DNA of 64,000 nucleotides from JAKAGZ01 sp963748105 (GCA_963748105.1 CAVVHP010000011.1:443684-507683), one strand, 5' to 3'. Shown: positions 54,950 through 63,633, counted from the first letter of the stretch. A program made the numbers and translations. The notes: generated by a model not told the origin, from the sequence alone.

Positions 54950-57607
54950 TTAACCTAAATCTGCTAAAATTTCTTTAAGCTTCTTAATATTCTCCTGCCA
55001 TTCCTGTTGTTTAGTCTTTTCTCTTTCAACAACTTCCGGAGCCGCGTTCTGCAGGAATTTTTCATTGGAAAGTTTTTTACCTATCCCAACCAGGGAGTTT
55101 TCAAATCTCGTTATCTCTTTTTGAATTTTCTCTTTTTCTTTGTCCAGGTCGATTAAACCTTCCAACGGCACGAAAATTTCGCAGTCTTTTAAAACCGCCG
55201 AAACACTTCCCTTGGGCTTTAGCAGGTTCTTATCAACCGAAAGGTTCTCCACCTTGGCAAGTTTCTTTATATATTCAACCTGGTGCGGGGCTACTTCCGA
55301 TGATTTTATAAATACATTAAGCATTTTTGACGGAGGGATATTCTTCTCACCGCGTATATTCCTTATTGCGGTGATAATATTCTGGACAAATTCCATTTCT
55401 TCATCAGCTTTTTTGTTTATAAGCTTTTCATCCGCCTTCGGATAATCTGAAGTGGAAATGCTCTGGTTTTCTTCTCTGTGTTCGATGAGGTGCCAGAGTT
55501 CTTCTGTAATGAAAGGCATAAACGGATGAACAATTTTCAGTAGATCTTCAAAAATTGCCAACGCTCTTGTAAGCACAGCCGATTTAATTTCAGCATTATC
55601 AGAATATAGCCTGTTTTTGGAAAGTTCGATGTACCAGTCGCAGAAATCATTCCAGATAAAAGAATAAATAATCTTAGTGGCATTGTTGATTTCAAAATTA
55701 TCCATTGCCTTGTTTAATTCACTGAGAGTATAATGAAGACGCGACCTAATCCATTCATCTGAAAAGTCGAGATGTTTATCAGCCAAACGTTTGTCCAGCG
55801 GAATATTCTGAGCGTTCATCAACAGGAATCTGCCAGCGTTCCAGATTTTGTTAGCAAAGTTTCTTCCTAGTTCACATTTTTCCGTACTGAATAGTACATC
55901 CTGCCCGAGAGGCGCGAGATAAATTACAGTAAAACGAAGAGCGTCTGCACCGTACTCTTTTATCACATTGAGAGGGTCTGGTGAGTTGCCGAGCGACTTG
56001 CTCATTTTTCTTCCCTGCATATCCCTGATCACACTGGTGAAGTAAACGTTTTTAAACGGAATATCTTTTTTAAAATGCTGACCGGATATTATCATACGGG
56101 CTACCCAGAAGAAAATAATATCCGGGGCGGTAATAAGTACATCAGTGGGGTAGTAGTATTTTTGTTCCTCATCAGTTTTGAAAACATCAAAAGCCCAGAG
56201 CCAGCTTGATGCCCAGGTATCAAGGACATCTTTGTCTTGTCTTAAATTTGTCGATCCGCAGTATGGACATTTTTTCGGTCTTTCAACGGAGACTATCGGG
56301 TTCTTGCAGTCAAGGTTGCAATGATCATCTCCGATGCAATACCAGACCGGAATCCTGTGTCCCCACCAGAGCTGGCGTGAAATACACCAGTCTTTAATGT
56401 TGCTCATCCAGTGATCGTAAGTTTTTACCCAGTGTTCGGGATAGAATTTAATCTTTCCATTTTTTACAACTTCCATTGCCGGCGCTGCGAGCTCATCCAT
56501 TTTCATAAACCACTGTTCAGAAAGATAGGGTTCAATCGGAACTCCGCCTCGCTCGGAGTAGCCGACCTTATTTTGATAGTCTTCAATTTTTTCAATAAGT
56601 CCGAATTCCTGCAAGCGGTCAACAACTTTTTTCCTTACTTCGTACCTGTCCAGTCCTCTGAATTCCGGCGGAACATTATGGTTAGTTGATGCATCATCGT
56701 TAAAAATATTTATTACCTGTAAATCATGTCTCTGTCCCATCGCGTAGTCGTTTACATCGTGGGCGGGGGTAACTTTTACAGCGCCGGTTCCAAATTCCAT
56801 ATCGACATAGTCATCCCCAAAGATTGGAATTTCTCTTTCAGCGATGGGGAGTAAAACTTTTTTACCAATTACTCTTTTATATCTTTCATCATTGGGATTC
56901 ACGGCAATTCCTGTATCGCCGAGCATTGTTTCAGGGCGCGTTGTGGCAACAACTATATATTCGTCTTCTCCTATTACAGGATATTTCAGATACCAGATTT
57001 TACCGTTAACAGTTCTGTAAATTACTTCTTCATCCGAGATTGCTGATTTTGATGCTGGATCCCAGTTAACCATTCTGTAACCGCGGTAAATCTTTTTTTC
57101 ATTATATAATTCAACAAAAGTTTCTATTACTTTTTTGTAATAATCGTCGTCCATTGTAAAGCGTTCACGATCCCAGTCGCAGCTTACACCAAGTTTTTTT
57201 AATTGCTGGATAATTATTCCGCCGTATTTTTCAGTCCATTCCCAGCAGTGCTTTAAAAATTCCTCGCGCCCGATTTCATCTTTATCAATGCCTTTTTCCT
57301 TCAAAAAGTTTACAACTTTTGTCTCTGTTGCGATAGAAGCGTGATCTGTACCGGGGACCCAGCAGGCATTGTAGCCCTGCATTCTTTTAGTCCTTATTAT
57401 AATATCCTGAAGCGTGTTGTTAAGTATATGACCCATCGTAAGCATCCCGGTAACATTCGGAGGAGGAATTACAATAGTGTAAGGCTCTTTATTTTTATCC
57501 ACTTCCGAATGAAAAATTTTCTGTTCCAGCCAGAAACTGTACCATTTATCCTCGGTAACCGACGGATCATATGCTTTAGGGATTTCGTTTGTATTATTTT
57601 CGGGCAT
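54950..57607 (-). CDS. valS: Valyl-tRNA synthetase
   Basis: 885 residues. Class I signature PPNVTGMLTMGHILNNT, editing domain (TTRPETMLGDTGIAVNP), KMSKS loop in GRKMSKSLGNSPDPL, anticodon domain, and a C-terminal coiled-coil arm (LDKEKEKIQKEITRFE). The C-terminal arm and length fit ValS. The insertion near 435-460 contains Cys pairs (CKNPIVSVERPKKCPYCGS) that suggest a zinc knuckle. No frameshift. Upstream is the GntR/DUF1648 pair on the opposite strand. Confidence 0.97.
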   Translation of the reverse strand: MPENNTNEIPKAYDPSVTEDKWYSFWLEQKIFHSEVDKNKEPYTIVIPPPNVTGMLTMGHILNNTLQDIIIRTKRMQGYNACWVPGTDHASIATETKVVNFLKEKGIDKDEIGREEFLKHCWEWTEKYGGIIIQQLKKLGVSCDWDRERFTMDDDYYKKVIETFVELYNEKKIYRGYRMVNWDPASKSAISDEEVIYRTVNGKIWYLKYPVIGEDEYIVVATTRPETMLGDTGIAVNPNDERYKRVIGKKVLLPIAEREIPIFGDDYVDMEFGTGAVKVTPAHDVNDYAMGQRHDLQVINIFNDDASTNHNVPPEFRGLDRYEVRKKVVDRLQEFGLIEKIEDYQNKVGYSERGGVPIEPYLSEQWFMKMDELAAPAMEVVKNGKIKFYPEHWVKTYDHWMSNIKDWCISRQLWWGHRIPVWYCIGDDHCNLDCKNPIVSVERPKKCPYCGSTNLRQDKDVLDTWASSWLWAFDVFKTDEEQKYYYPTDVLITAPDIIFFWVARMIISGQHFKKDIPFKNVYFTSVIRDMQGRKMSKSLGNSPDPLNVIKEYGADALRFTVIYLAPLGQDVLFSTEKCELGRNFANKIWNAGRFLLMNAQNIPLDKRLADKHLDFSDEWIRSRLHYTLSELNKAMDNFEINNATKIIYSFIWNDFCDWYIELSKNRLYSDNAEIKSAVLTRALAIFEDLLKIVHPFMPFITEELWHLIEHREENQSISTSDYPKADEKLINKKADEEMEFVQNIITAIRNIRGEKNIPPSKMLNVFIKSSEVAPHQVEYIKKLAKVENLSVDKNLLKPKGSVSAVLKDCEIFVPLEGLIDLDKEKEKIQKEITRFENSLVGIGKKLSNEKFLQNAAPEVVEREKTKQQEWQENIKKLKEILADLG

Positions 57608-57787
57608 AACTGTGTTTTTAGATTAAGTTAGATAATAATCGACAAATATAATGAATTTTTAAGAGACCTTGATAGGAAGCATTTTACCGGGTAGTGGTTC
57701 AGTTTGCCAGATTTGCTAAATCTTCGATTTCCCATAACTTTTTAGTAATTACGGCAGGTGAAAGTTAGCAAAAGCTGTTAACAATAC

Positions 57788-57816
57788 TTGACAATCTGCT
57801 ATATCTGTTCTATATT
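57788..57816 (+). promoter_or_regulatory. Sigma-70-type promoter of the GntR gene
   Basis: TTGACA at 57788-57793 and TATATT at 57811-57816 with a 17-base spacer, 29 bases ahead of the GntR ATG. The start is at 57845 with AAGGAG. The -10 box is covered by the palindrome at 57806-57826. Confidence 0.8.
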
Positions 57817-57826
57817 ATATATAACA
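57806..57826. promoter_or_regulatory. Putative GntR/YtrA operator palindrome
   Basis: TGTTCTATAT, a central T, then ATATATAACA: arms match at nine of ten positions. It overlaps the -10 element, so a bound repressor would block RNA polymerase. A YtrA-type regulator encoded immediately downstream is the natural ligand; autoregulation is inferred. Confidence 0.65.
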
Positions 57827-57844
57827 ATAAGGAGTTCTTATCAA

Positions 57845-58222
57845 ATGATAATAAAAATAGATCTCCAATCTGAAACACCGATTTACACACAGGTTGTTAA
57901 TCAGATAATCGAAGGAATAGCTTCAAAAACTTTGGTCGAAGGAGAATCATTGCCTTCTGTACGGCAGCTTGCTGAAGATATTGGAATAAATATGCATACG
58001 GTAAATAAAGCATATTCTATTTTAAGAAGGGACGGGTTTGTAACGATACACAGAAGAAAAGGTGTCGTGGTAAATGAATTTTCCAATATGTATAACAGCA
58101 GTTTTATAAAAGAAATACCCGAAATAATAAAGCCGGTGATAGCGGAAGCATTTTGTAAGGGTATAACTGAAAAAGAATTCCTTAACGAGTGCAGTAAAAT
58201 CTACTCAACATTTAAAACGTGA
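57845..58222 (+). CDS. GntR-family (YtrA-type) transcriptional regulator
   Basis: 125 residues from the ATG at 57845. The GntR winged helix reads PIYTQVVNQIIEGIASKTLVEGESLPSVRQLAEDIGINMHTVNKAY, followed by a short C-terminal region with no large effector domain, as in the YtrA subfamily. Those repressors commonly control neighbouring membrane-protein or ABC genes. Next on the strand, seven bases on, is a DUF1648/DUF5808 membrane protein, which is therefore the probable target. Confidence 0.92.
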   Translation: MIIKIDLQSETPIYTQVVNQIIEGIASKTLVEGESLPSVRQLAEDIGINMHTVNKAYSILRRDGFVTIHRRKGVVVNEFSNMYNSSFIKEIPEIIKPVIAEAFCKGITEKEFLNECSKIYSTFKT

Positions 58223-58229
58223 GACAACT

Positions 58230-59348
58230 ATGGCTATTGAAGAAAACATATTCTGGTTCCCTTATCTAATAATTTTACTTATTTCCTTTGCCGGTTTTAT
58301 TATTCCTTTTCTGCTGAAGGAAACAATAATTTTTGGTTCCCGCTTTCCGGTACAAATAGTTAATCGTTCCGAGGTTAATAATCTTAAGCAGAATTATAAG
58401 CATGTTTATTTATCAGTGAATATCCCGTTCATAATTGCTCTTGGATTTTTGTTGTATAATTTCCCTGATGAAAGGCTCTTTTCAGCAGGAATTATTTTGC
58501 AGCTCGTTCTGATGTTTCTTATTCATATATTATTTAACCGTAAAGCGAGGGAAGTAAAAAAGACTCTGTTGCTTTATAGTGAAGCTGCACCGCACAAGCA
58601 GGTCCTTACAGTTGATACAAAATTCAGGGAGGGAAAATATCTTGTCCCGGTATGGTGGTTTCTGCCGGCTTTGTTTGTAATTATTCTGAATTTTTTAATA
58701 CTGATTTTGTCCTATGATAAGGCACCTTCCCAAATCCCTTTGCATTTTGATATGCTGGGTAACGCTACAGAATTTACAGTTAAGTCCTACCTTCATGTAT
58801 TGATGATACCGCTTTCTTCTAGTTTAATGTTATTGGTTTTTGTAGGTGTTTATTTTTTAATAAAAAGATCCAAGCAGGAAATTGATTCGCACGATCCTGA
58901 AATATCAGCACAAAAAAACAGGCGGTTCAGGCAAATCTGGTCTGGTTATCTGATTATAATGTGCACTTTACTTATAACATGGTTTTTCTTCCTTTCACTT
59001 CATATTAACAACCTCCTCATTATCCCCGGTAATCTATTTAGGGTTATGAATATGGGGATTCCCTTTATGATTTTGCTTAGTGCTATAGCTCTGGCAATAG
59101 TAACCGGGCAGTCAGGTAGCAGGTTAAAATTTCAGCAGACAGACTCCTCACAGGATGCAGACAATGCAGATGACGATCGCTACTGGAAGTTAGGAATGAT
59201 TTATTACAATCCCGACGATCCTTCATTTCTTGTAGAGAAAAGATACGGAGTAGGATGGACCATTAACTTCGGCCATATATCTGCCGTTGTTATGTTTATT
59301 GGAATTTTGGCTGCAATAGTAATTATACATTTTATTCTAAAAAGTTAA
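58230..59348 (+). CDS. DUF1648/DUF5808 membrane protein
   Basis: 372 residues with about eight membrane segments. The DUF1648 segment is about 165-210 (PSQIPLHFDMLGNATEF), and the DUF5808 segment comes near the C-terminus (DDRYWKLGMIYYNPDDPSFLVEKRYGVGWTINFG). Such proteins are often paired with YtrA-type regulators, as here, seven bases after the GntR gene. Thought to be involved in envelope stress or antibiotic response by analogy; function unproven. Confidence 0.88.
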   Translation: MAIEENIFWFPYLIILLISFAGFIIPFLLKETIIFGSRFPVQIVNRSEVNNLKQNYKHVYLSVNIPFIIALGFLLYNFPDERLFSAGIILQLVLMFLIHILFNRKAREVKKTLLLYSEAAPHKQVLTVDTKFREGKYLVPVWWFLPALFVIILNFLILILSYDKAPSQIPLHFDMLGNATEFTVKSYLHVLMIPLSSSLMLLVFVGVYFLIKRSKQEIDSHDPEISAQKNRRFRQIWSGYLIIMCTLLITWFFFLSLHINNLLIIPGNLFRVMNMGIPFMILLSAIALAIVTGQSGSRLKFQQTDSSQDADNADDDRYWKLGMIYYNPDDPSFLVEKRYGVGWTINFGHISAVVMFIGILAAIVIIHFILKS

Positions 59349-59431
59349 ATCCGGATTAAAAAGAGAACAAATGCTGTATAGTGTCTTCTCAAAAACTTTT
59401 ATTCTAATTTTTCAAAAAAGGAATATAAAAA

Positions 59432-60868
59432 ATGAAAACATATTTTTTTAAAACAAGCTTATTCATTTCTATGCTTACGGTATTACTTTTCACTTCAATA
59501 CTGCCGCAAAATAAAAAGTCAGAGGCGGAAGGTAGTTTGGCAGGGTACTTTGAAAGTACCGACGAGGCAACTAAGAATTATCTTCAAAATAAAAAAAACA
59601 ACAGAAGGGCAATTAACTGCTACTATGGATAGCCCTGACCAGAAAGTGAAAAATTTTCCTGTCGGTAAGGTTATATTTGCGAACGACAGCCTTATCCTTG
59701 TTTTGCCCAGAGCACGGGTAAGATACGCGGGAAAAATAAATAGTGAAGGGACAGTGGTTGAGGGTGTTTGGCAACAAAGAGGAAAAGAAGTCCCTTTAAA
59801 TCTCAAAAAAGCTGGTAACGAAACGATCATTAACAGGTCTCAGGAACCAAAGAAACCTTATCCTTACAATTCCGTAGATGTAAGCTACGAGAATAAAGAG
59901 GCGGGAATTACGTTGGCCGGAACTTTTACTTATCCTAAAAAAGGTGGACCATTCCCTGCGGTTCTATTAATCACAGGTTCAGGCGCGCAGAACAGGGATG
60001 AAGAGATATTGGGTCATAAACCATTTTTAGTATTGTCGGATTATTTAACAAGGCGGGGAATAGCGGTACTTCGCGTTGATGACAGAGGTGTGGGGAAATC
60101 AACAGGAAACTTTGCATCTGCCACGTCAAAAGATTTTGCGGGTGATGCGCTTGCAGGAGTAGAGTATCTTAAAACGAGGAAGGAAGTAAATAAAAAAGAG
60201 ATAGGATTGATCGGCCATAGCGAGGGTGGCATAATTGCTCCTATGGTTGCAATTAAATCCAGGGATGTTGCTTTTATTGTTTTAATGGCGGGTCCAGGTT
60301 TGCCGGGAGAACAAATACTTCTAAAACAAGGTGAACTTATCGACAGAGCCTCTGGATTACCCGAAAATAATATTAGGAATGTAACAAAGTTAAATGCTAA
60401 GATATATGATATTATAAAAAACCAACCAGACAGTATTAAAGCACATAACGAAATATTAAATGAATTTCAAAAGTATTATAATTCATTAAGCCAGCAAGAA
60501 AGAAAAAAAATCGGTGATACCACTGCTGTATTAAAGGAGCTAAGTCTTGTTGAAAAGCCGTGGTTTAAATATTTTATCAAGCATTGATCCTGCGCCTGTA
60601 CTTGAACAAGTAAAATGTCCGGTTCTTGCAATTGACGGAAGTAAAGATTTGCAGGTTCCCCCTAAAGAGGATTTAGCAGGCTATTAAAAAAGCACTGACA
60701 AAAGGTGGAAATAAAGATTTCAAAGTTGTTGAATTAAAAGGATTGAATCATTTATTTCAAACAGCAAAAACAGGCTTGCCTACTGAATACAGAAAGATAC
60801 AGCAGACAATTGCACCAATTGCATTGAAAACGATAGACGACTGGATTGTATCGGTAACAAAAAAGTAA
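59432..60868 (+). CDS. Exported alpha/beta-hydrolase, three frameshifts
   Basis: About 478 residues after correction. Signal peptide at the ATG 59432 (TSLFISMLTVLLFTSILPQ). One surplus T near 59534-59538 shifts the frame; after it, SWQGTLKVPTRQLRIIFKI begins a beta N-terminal domain. The catalytic domain has GHSEGG (nucleophile Ser), SKDLQVP (Asp) and LNHLFQ (His). It is broken again near 60575 (PWFKYF / SIDPAPVLEQV) and near 60675 (PPKEDL / QAIKKALTKGG), each by a single base. Probably a periplasmic esterase or peptidase-like hydrolase; specificity is unknown. All catalytic residues survive. Confidence 0.82.
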
Positions 60869-60926
60869 ATTTGCCGGAAGCGTCTTAATGAATAATTATT
60901 CTTATTAGATCTATTGTACTCCTTCG

Positions 60927-60945
60927 CCCCCGATATTATCGGGGG
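60927..60945. repeat. 19-base perfect palindrome
   Basis: CCCCCGATA, central T, TATCGGGGG, between the hydrolase gene and the HxlR gene. GC-rich arms; no T-run, so not a clear terminator. Isolated in this window. Confidence 0.55.
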
Positions 60946-61002
60946 ACTCATAAGCTTCCGCTGTTTGCCCGCCTCTGTCGGTGGCGTGGTAGGCAGTTGC
61001 AT

Positions 61003-61071
61003 ATTTATCCGGTGGTATGGTTGGGTTAGTTAACGGTTTGCTGACGTGTATAATGTACAATGTACAATGTT
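61003..61071. repeat. Dispersed repeat, copy C, with AATG microrepeat tail
   Basis: Core TTTATCCGGTGGTATGG then TTGGGTTAGTTAACGGT (61003-61037), followed at 61047-61071 by GTGTATAATGTACAATG-type tandem units. Copy D at 63391 has the same core and the same kind of tail. Lies beyond the stop of the HxlR gene. Confidence 0.65.
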
Positions 61072-61106
61072 AAACTAGATGATATTGGCCCTGGGCGTAT
61101 GTTTTA

Positions 61107-61556
61107 TCAATCAAGGTATTCTGGGAACAACGCCTCACCCCGTCTTACTTTTTCGATGATCTTCTTGCTTATCCGGCGGTTGTCGGTACTGATTAGTTTT
61201 GTTAGCCGCTTTATTTTTTTTGCCTCTGAACAAGGATCGTATTTCTTGCTCCACAGTATAAGCTCGAAAATAAGCGGTATAAGGTCGAGTCCCTTTTCTG
61301 TAAGCAGGTAGAGGTCTTTCCTGGCATCGCCCGGGTGTGTACACTTCTTAAGTATTCCTTCATTCTCCAGCTGTACTAGCCGTGAAGCAAGTATGTTGGT
61401 CGCTATTTTTTCTTCCGATTTCAGAAAGTCCCCGTATGTCTTTTTTCCGCGGAAAATTATATCTCGTAGTACCAGTAGTGACCACCTGTCCCCAAAAGCC
61501 TCCAGCCCGAAATTGACCGGGCAGTGCGACCTCAGTTTTTTCTTTTTTATTTTCAT
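61107..61556 (-). CDS. HxlR-family transcriptional regulator
   Basis: 149 residues. Contains HCPVNFGLEAFGDRWSLLVLRDIIFRGKKTYGDFLKSEEKIATNILASRL, the HxlR winged helix (usually CPV... at the N-terminus and a Lys/Arg-rich wing). Divergent from the SRPBCC gene at 61641, with an 84-base gap that holds a palindromic site. Typical targets of such proteins are adjacent detoxification or oxidation genes. Confidence 0.9.
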   Translation of the reverse strand: MKIKKKKLRSHCPVNFGLEAFGDRWSLLVLRDIIFRGKKTYGDFLKSEEKIATNILASRLVQLENEGILKKCTHPGDARKDLYLLTEKGLDLIPLIFELILWSKKYDPCSEAKKIKRLTKLISTDNRRISKKIIEKVRRGEALFPEYLD

Positions 61557-61575
61557 ACTTTAAAATATAAAACTT

Positions 61576-61592
61576 ACTTGCAATTTACAAGT
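61576..61592. promoter_or_regulatory. Putative operator between the HxlR and SRPBCC genes
   Basis: ACTTGCAATTTACAAGT, with five-base outer arms (ACTTG / CAAGT) and a loosely symmetric centre. It sits 20 bases from the HxlR ATG and about 49 from the SRPBCC ATG, where a divergent repressor would be expected to bind. Confidence 0.45.
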
Positions 61593-61640
61593 GATTATTT
61601 TACTTTCATGACACACACATTTTTTAAACAAGGAGTAACT

Positions 61641-62099
61641 ATGGTAGATATCAATCACAGGATTGGAATCAGGGGATCGGTAGAAAATGTTTACAACGCG
61701 TTGTCGACTATCGATGGATTATCGGGTTGGTGGACAAAGGATACGATGGGGAATCTTCTACCGGGTGGTAACATAAAATTCAGTTTCTTCACCCGCGAAG
61801 GAAAAGAATTAGGTAGTATGGAATGTGAAGTTGTTGAACTTATTCCCGGTAAAAAAGTGCACTGGCGGTTTACCGCCGGTCCGGAAGAATGGATCGGAAC
61901 TGACGTGGAATTTAATCTTTCTCAGGCTGATGATTACACTGTTGTTCTCTTCAGCCATAAAAACTGGAAAGAACTAAGTGAGTTCACAGGTCACTGCAGC
62001 ACGAAGTGGGCCGTGTTCTTGCTCAGTCTTAGAGATATGATTGAAACCGGTACTGGCAGGCCGTCACCTGACGACATCAAAATAGATAACTGGAATTAA
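61641..62099 (+). CDS. SRPBCC (START/AHSA1-like) domain protein
   Basis: 152 residues from the ATG at 61641, after AGGAG. RIGIRGSVENVYNALSTIDGLSGWWTKDTMGNLLPGGNIKF and VHWRFTAGPEEWIGTDVEFNL are typical of AHSA1-like lipid- or ligand-binding SRPBCC proteins. No catalytic residue is evident. Divergent partner of the HxlR regulator, which probably controls it. Confidence 0.9.
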   Translation: MVDINHRIGIRGSVENVYNALSTIDGLSGWWTKDTMGNLLPGGNIKFSFFTREGKELGSMECEVVELIPGKKVHWRFTAGPEEWIGTDVEFNLSQADDYTVVLFSHKNWKELSEFTGHCSTKWAVFLLSLRDMIETGTGRPSPDDIKIDNWN

Positions 62100-62323
62100 A
62101 ACCGGGCGTTTTATTTGAGGCGGTGCTGTAATGGTGCCGCCTGCCTGTCCTGTAGGCTTGTATATTTAGTAATAAACCCTGATGCAGTTAACTTGTACAT
62201 AGCCGCTATTGGATAGTTTAGTCTGCTGTCCATATGAATTAGATAATAAGCATAAAAATACCGCAATCACTAATAGAGGTTTGTAATATTTTGTTTAAAA
62301 AAATATTACTTTCACAAATACTC

Positions 62324-62824
62324 TTATGTTATGGCTGATAATAAATTTTCCAATTCGTTTAAAGTCATTGTAAAGCCTTCTTTAAAGCCCATTTGTATAA
62401 GCATTTCAATGTTAGCAAGTGTCTTATGCTTTATGACAATACTTACTCTTGTAGTACCGTTTTGTTCACTAAAATTCAATTCCCATTCTGAAGTTGGAAA
62501 TTCGGAATTAATGTTTTCGTCTTCGTCGGTAAAAGAAGACAACCACTTTATCCTGGTCTTGGGATTTATTAAAGTGTATTCTTGTAAACTCCAATTTTCT
62601 TTCCCTTCCGGGCTTACCATTGCATAAAATCTTCGTCCCCCTGCTTCAAAATTCATTGCTTTGGTCTTAGAAACGTACGGCTTTGGTGCCCACCACTGGT
62701 CAAGGATTTCTTGTTTGGTAAACGCGTCCCAGACTAATGAGAGTCCAGCATTAAATTCTCTGGTTATTAAAACCGAGTTGGTTGATTTGTTAACCGTAAA
62801 GTCAAATAATAAATTATTTCCCAT
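62324..62824 (-). CDS. SRPBCC (AHSA1-like) domain protein
   Basis: 166 residues from the ATG at 62824. Contains LITREFNAGLSLVWDAFTKQEILDQWWAPKPY, typical of AHSA1-type SRPBCC proteins. It overlaps the 3' end of the ArsR gene by 11 bases, so the pair is translationally coupled. ArsR-SRPBCC pairs are common; in them the SRPBCC protein is thought to bind or process a small hydrophobic ligand. It is convergent with the other SRPBCC gene (61641). Confidence 0.9.
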   Translation of the reverse strand: MGNNLLFDFTVNKSTNSVLITREFNAGLSLVWDAFTKQEILDQWWAPKPYVSKTKAMNFEAGGRRFYAMVSPEGKENWSLQEYTLINPKTRIKWLSSFTDEDENINSEFPTSEWELNFSEQNGTTRVSIVIKHKTLANIEMLIQMGFKEGFTMTLNELENLLSAIT

Positions 62825-63140
62825 TTTGTTGCCCTTTAAGTGTTGATAAAACATTATCCAATTGATTAAACCGGCTATCCCAAATTCTTCGGTATTGTTC
62901 CAGCCAATTATCGATTTCTTTCATTTTTTCGATTTTCAGAGCATAGTAAATTTCCCTGCCCTGGTAATCTTGCTTTACAAGATCGCATTCTGTTAAAATT
63001 CGAAGATGTTTTGACACTGCCTGCCGTGTCGTGTTAAAGTTGTCGGCAATGGCATTAGGCGTCATTTCCTGTGACGCTATTAGTGCGATTATCGCCCGTC
63101 TTGTAGGGTCTGCAATAGCCTGAAAAACATCTCGTCTCAT
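62814..63140 (-). CDS. ArsR-family transcriptional regulator (SRPBCC-linked type)
   Basis: 108 residues from the ATG at 63140. RRDVFQAIADPTRRAIIALI, the helix-turn-helix MTPNAIADNFNTTRQAVSKHLRIL, and the wing CDLVKQDYQGREIYYAL are typical of the ArsR group that accompanies SRPBCC genes. No metal-binding Cys pair of the arsenic/zinc type is visible. An 18-base perfect palindrome lies 20 bases ahead of the ATG. Longer in-frame ATGs upstream would overlap that site. Confidence 0.93.
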   Translation of the reverse strand: MRRDVFQAIADPTRRAIIALIASQEMTPNAIADNFNTTRQAVSKHLRILTECDLVKQDYQGREIYYALKIEKMKEIDNWLEQYRRIWDSRFNQLDNVLSTLKGQQNGK

Positions 63141-63159
63141 TTTTTCTTTCTTAAATTTA

Positions 63160-63177
63160 TGCAACCGATTGGTTGCA
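63160..63177. promoter_or_regulatory. ArsR operator palindrome
   Basis: TGCAACC GATT GGTTGCA, perfect seven-base arms, 20 bases upstream of the ArsR ATG. This matches the GCAACC...GGTTGC type of site seen ahead of ArsR/SRPBCC pairs. Autorepression is inferred. Confidence 0.75.
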
Positions 63178-63206
63178 AATATAAATACAACTTTTCGTTT
63201 TCGCAA

Positions 63207-63633
63207 ATTTTTTTTAAGTTTTTTTAGAAATTATAAAATTTCAATTGGTGGTGCCGGATTAATATGACTTTAGTATGTAATCATTCTACTTATCCGACGA
63301 ATTTATATGTATAAGAGATCTGAGGCTAAGTTGGACCCTTGATGAAAAATATTTTCAAATGGATGTACAGCACTAATAAGCCGCAATAGCTATTTATCCA
63401 GTGGTACCTTTGGGTTATTTAACGGTCAGAATTAATGTATAATGTAAAATTTATAATGTATAATTGTTGATTACGGGAGAAAATATAATTAGTACATCCA
63501 TAACCTGTCCCGGGTGTGGCAGGCAGGTCCGGTATGACCTTTTGAAATAAGGCACTATGGCAAATTCCTTTGTACTACATTTTGTTACCGATTATTGTAA
63601 ATTGTGAAAAGTTTTCAACAAATTATTTATGCA
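63207..63633. other. 427-base intergenic region
   Basis: Apart from the repeat copy D (63391-63467) I see no gene, RNA or terminator. It is AT-rich and must include the promoter of the gene starting at 63634. Confidence 0.5.
63391..63467. repeat. Dispersed repeat, copy D, with AATG microrepeat tail
   Basis: Core TATTTATCCAGTGGTACCT then TTGGGTTATTTAACGGT (63391-63426), followed by ATGTATAATGTAAAATTTATAATG-type units at 63434-63467. Closest to copy C. Confidence 0.65.
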
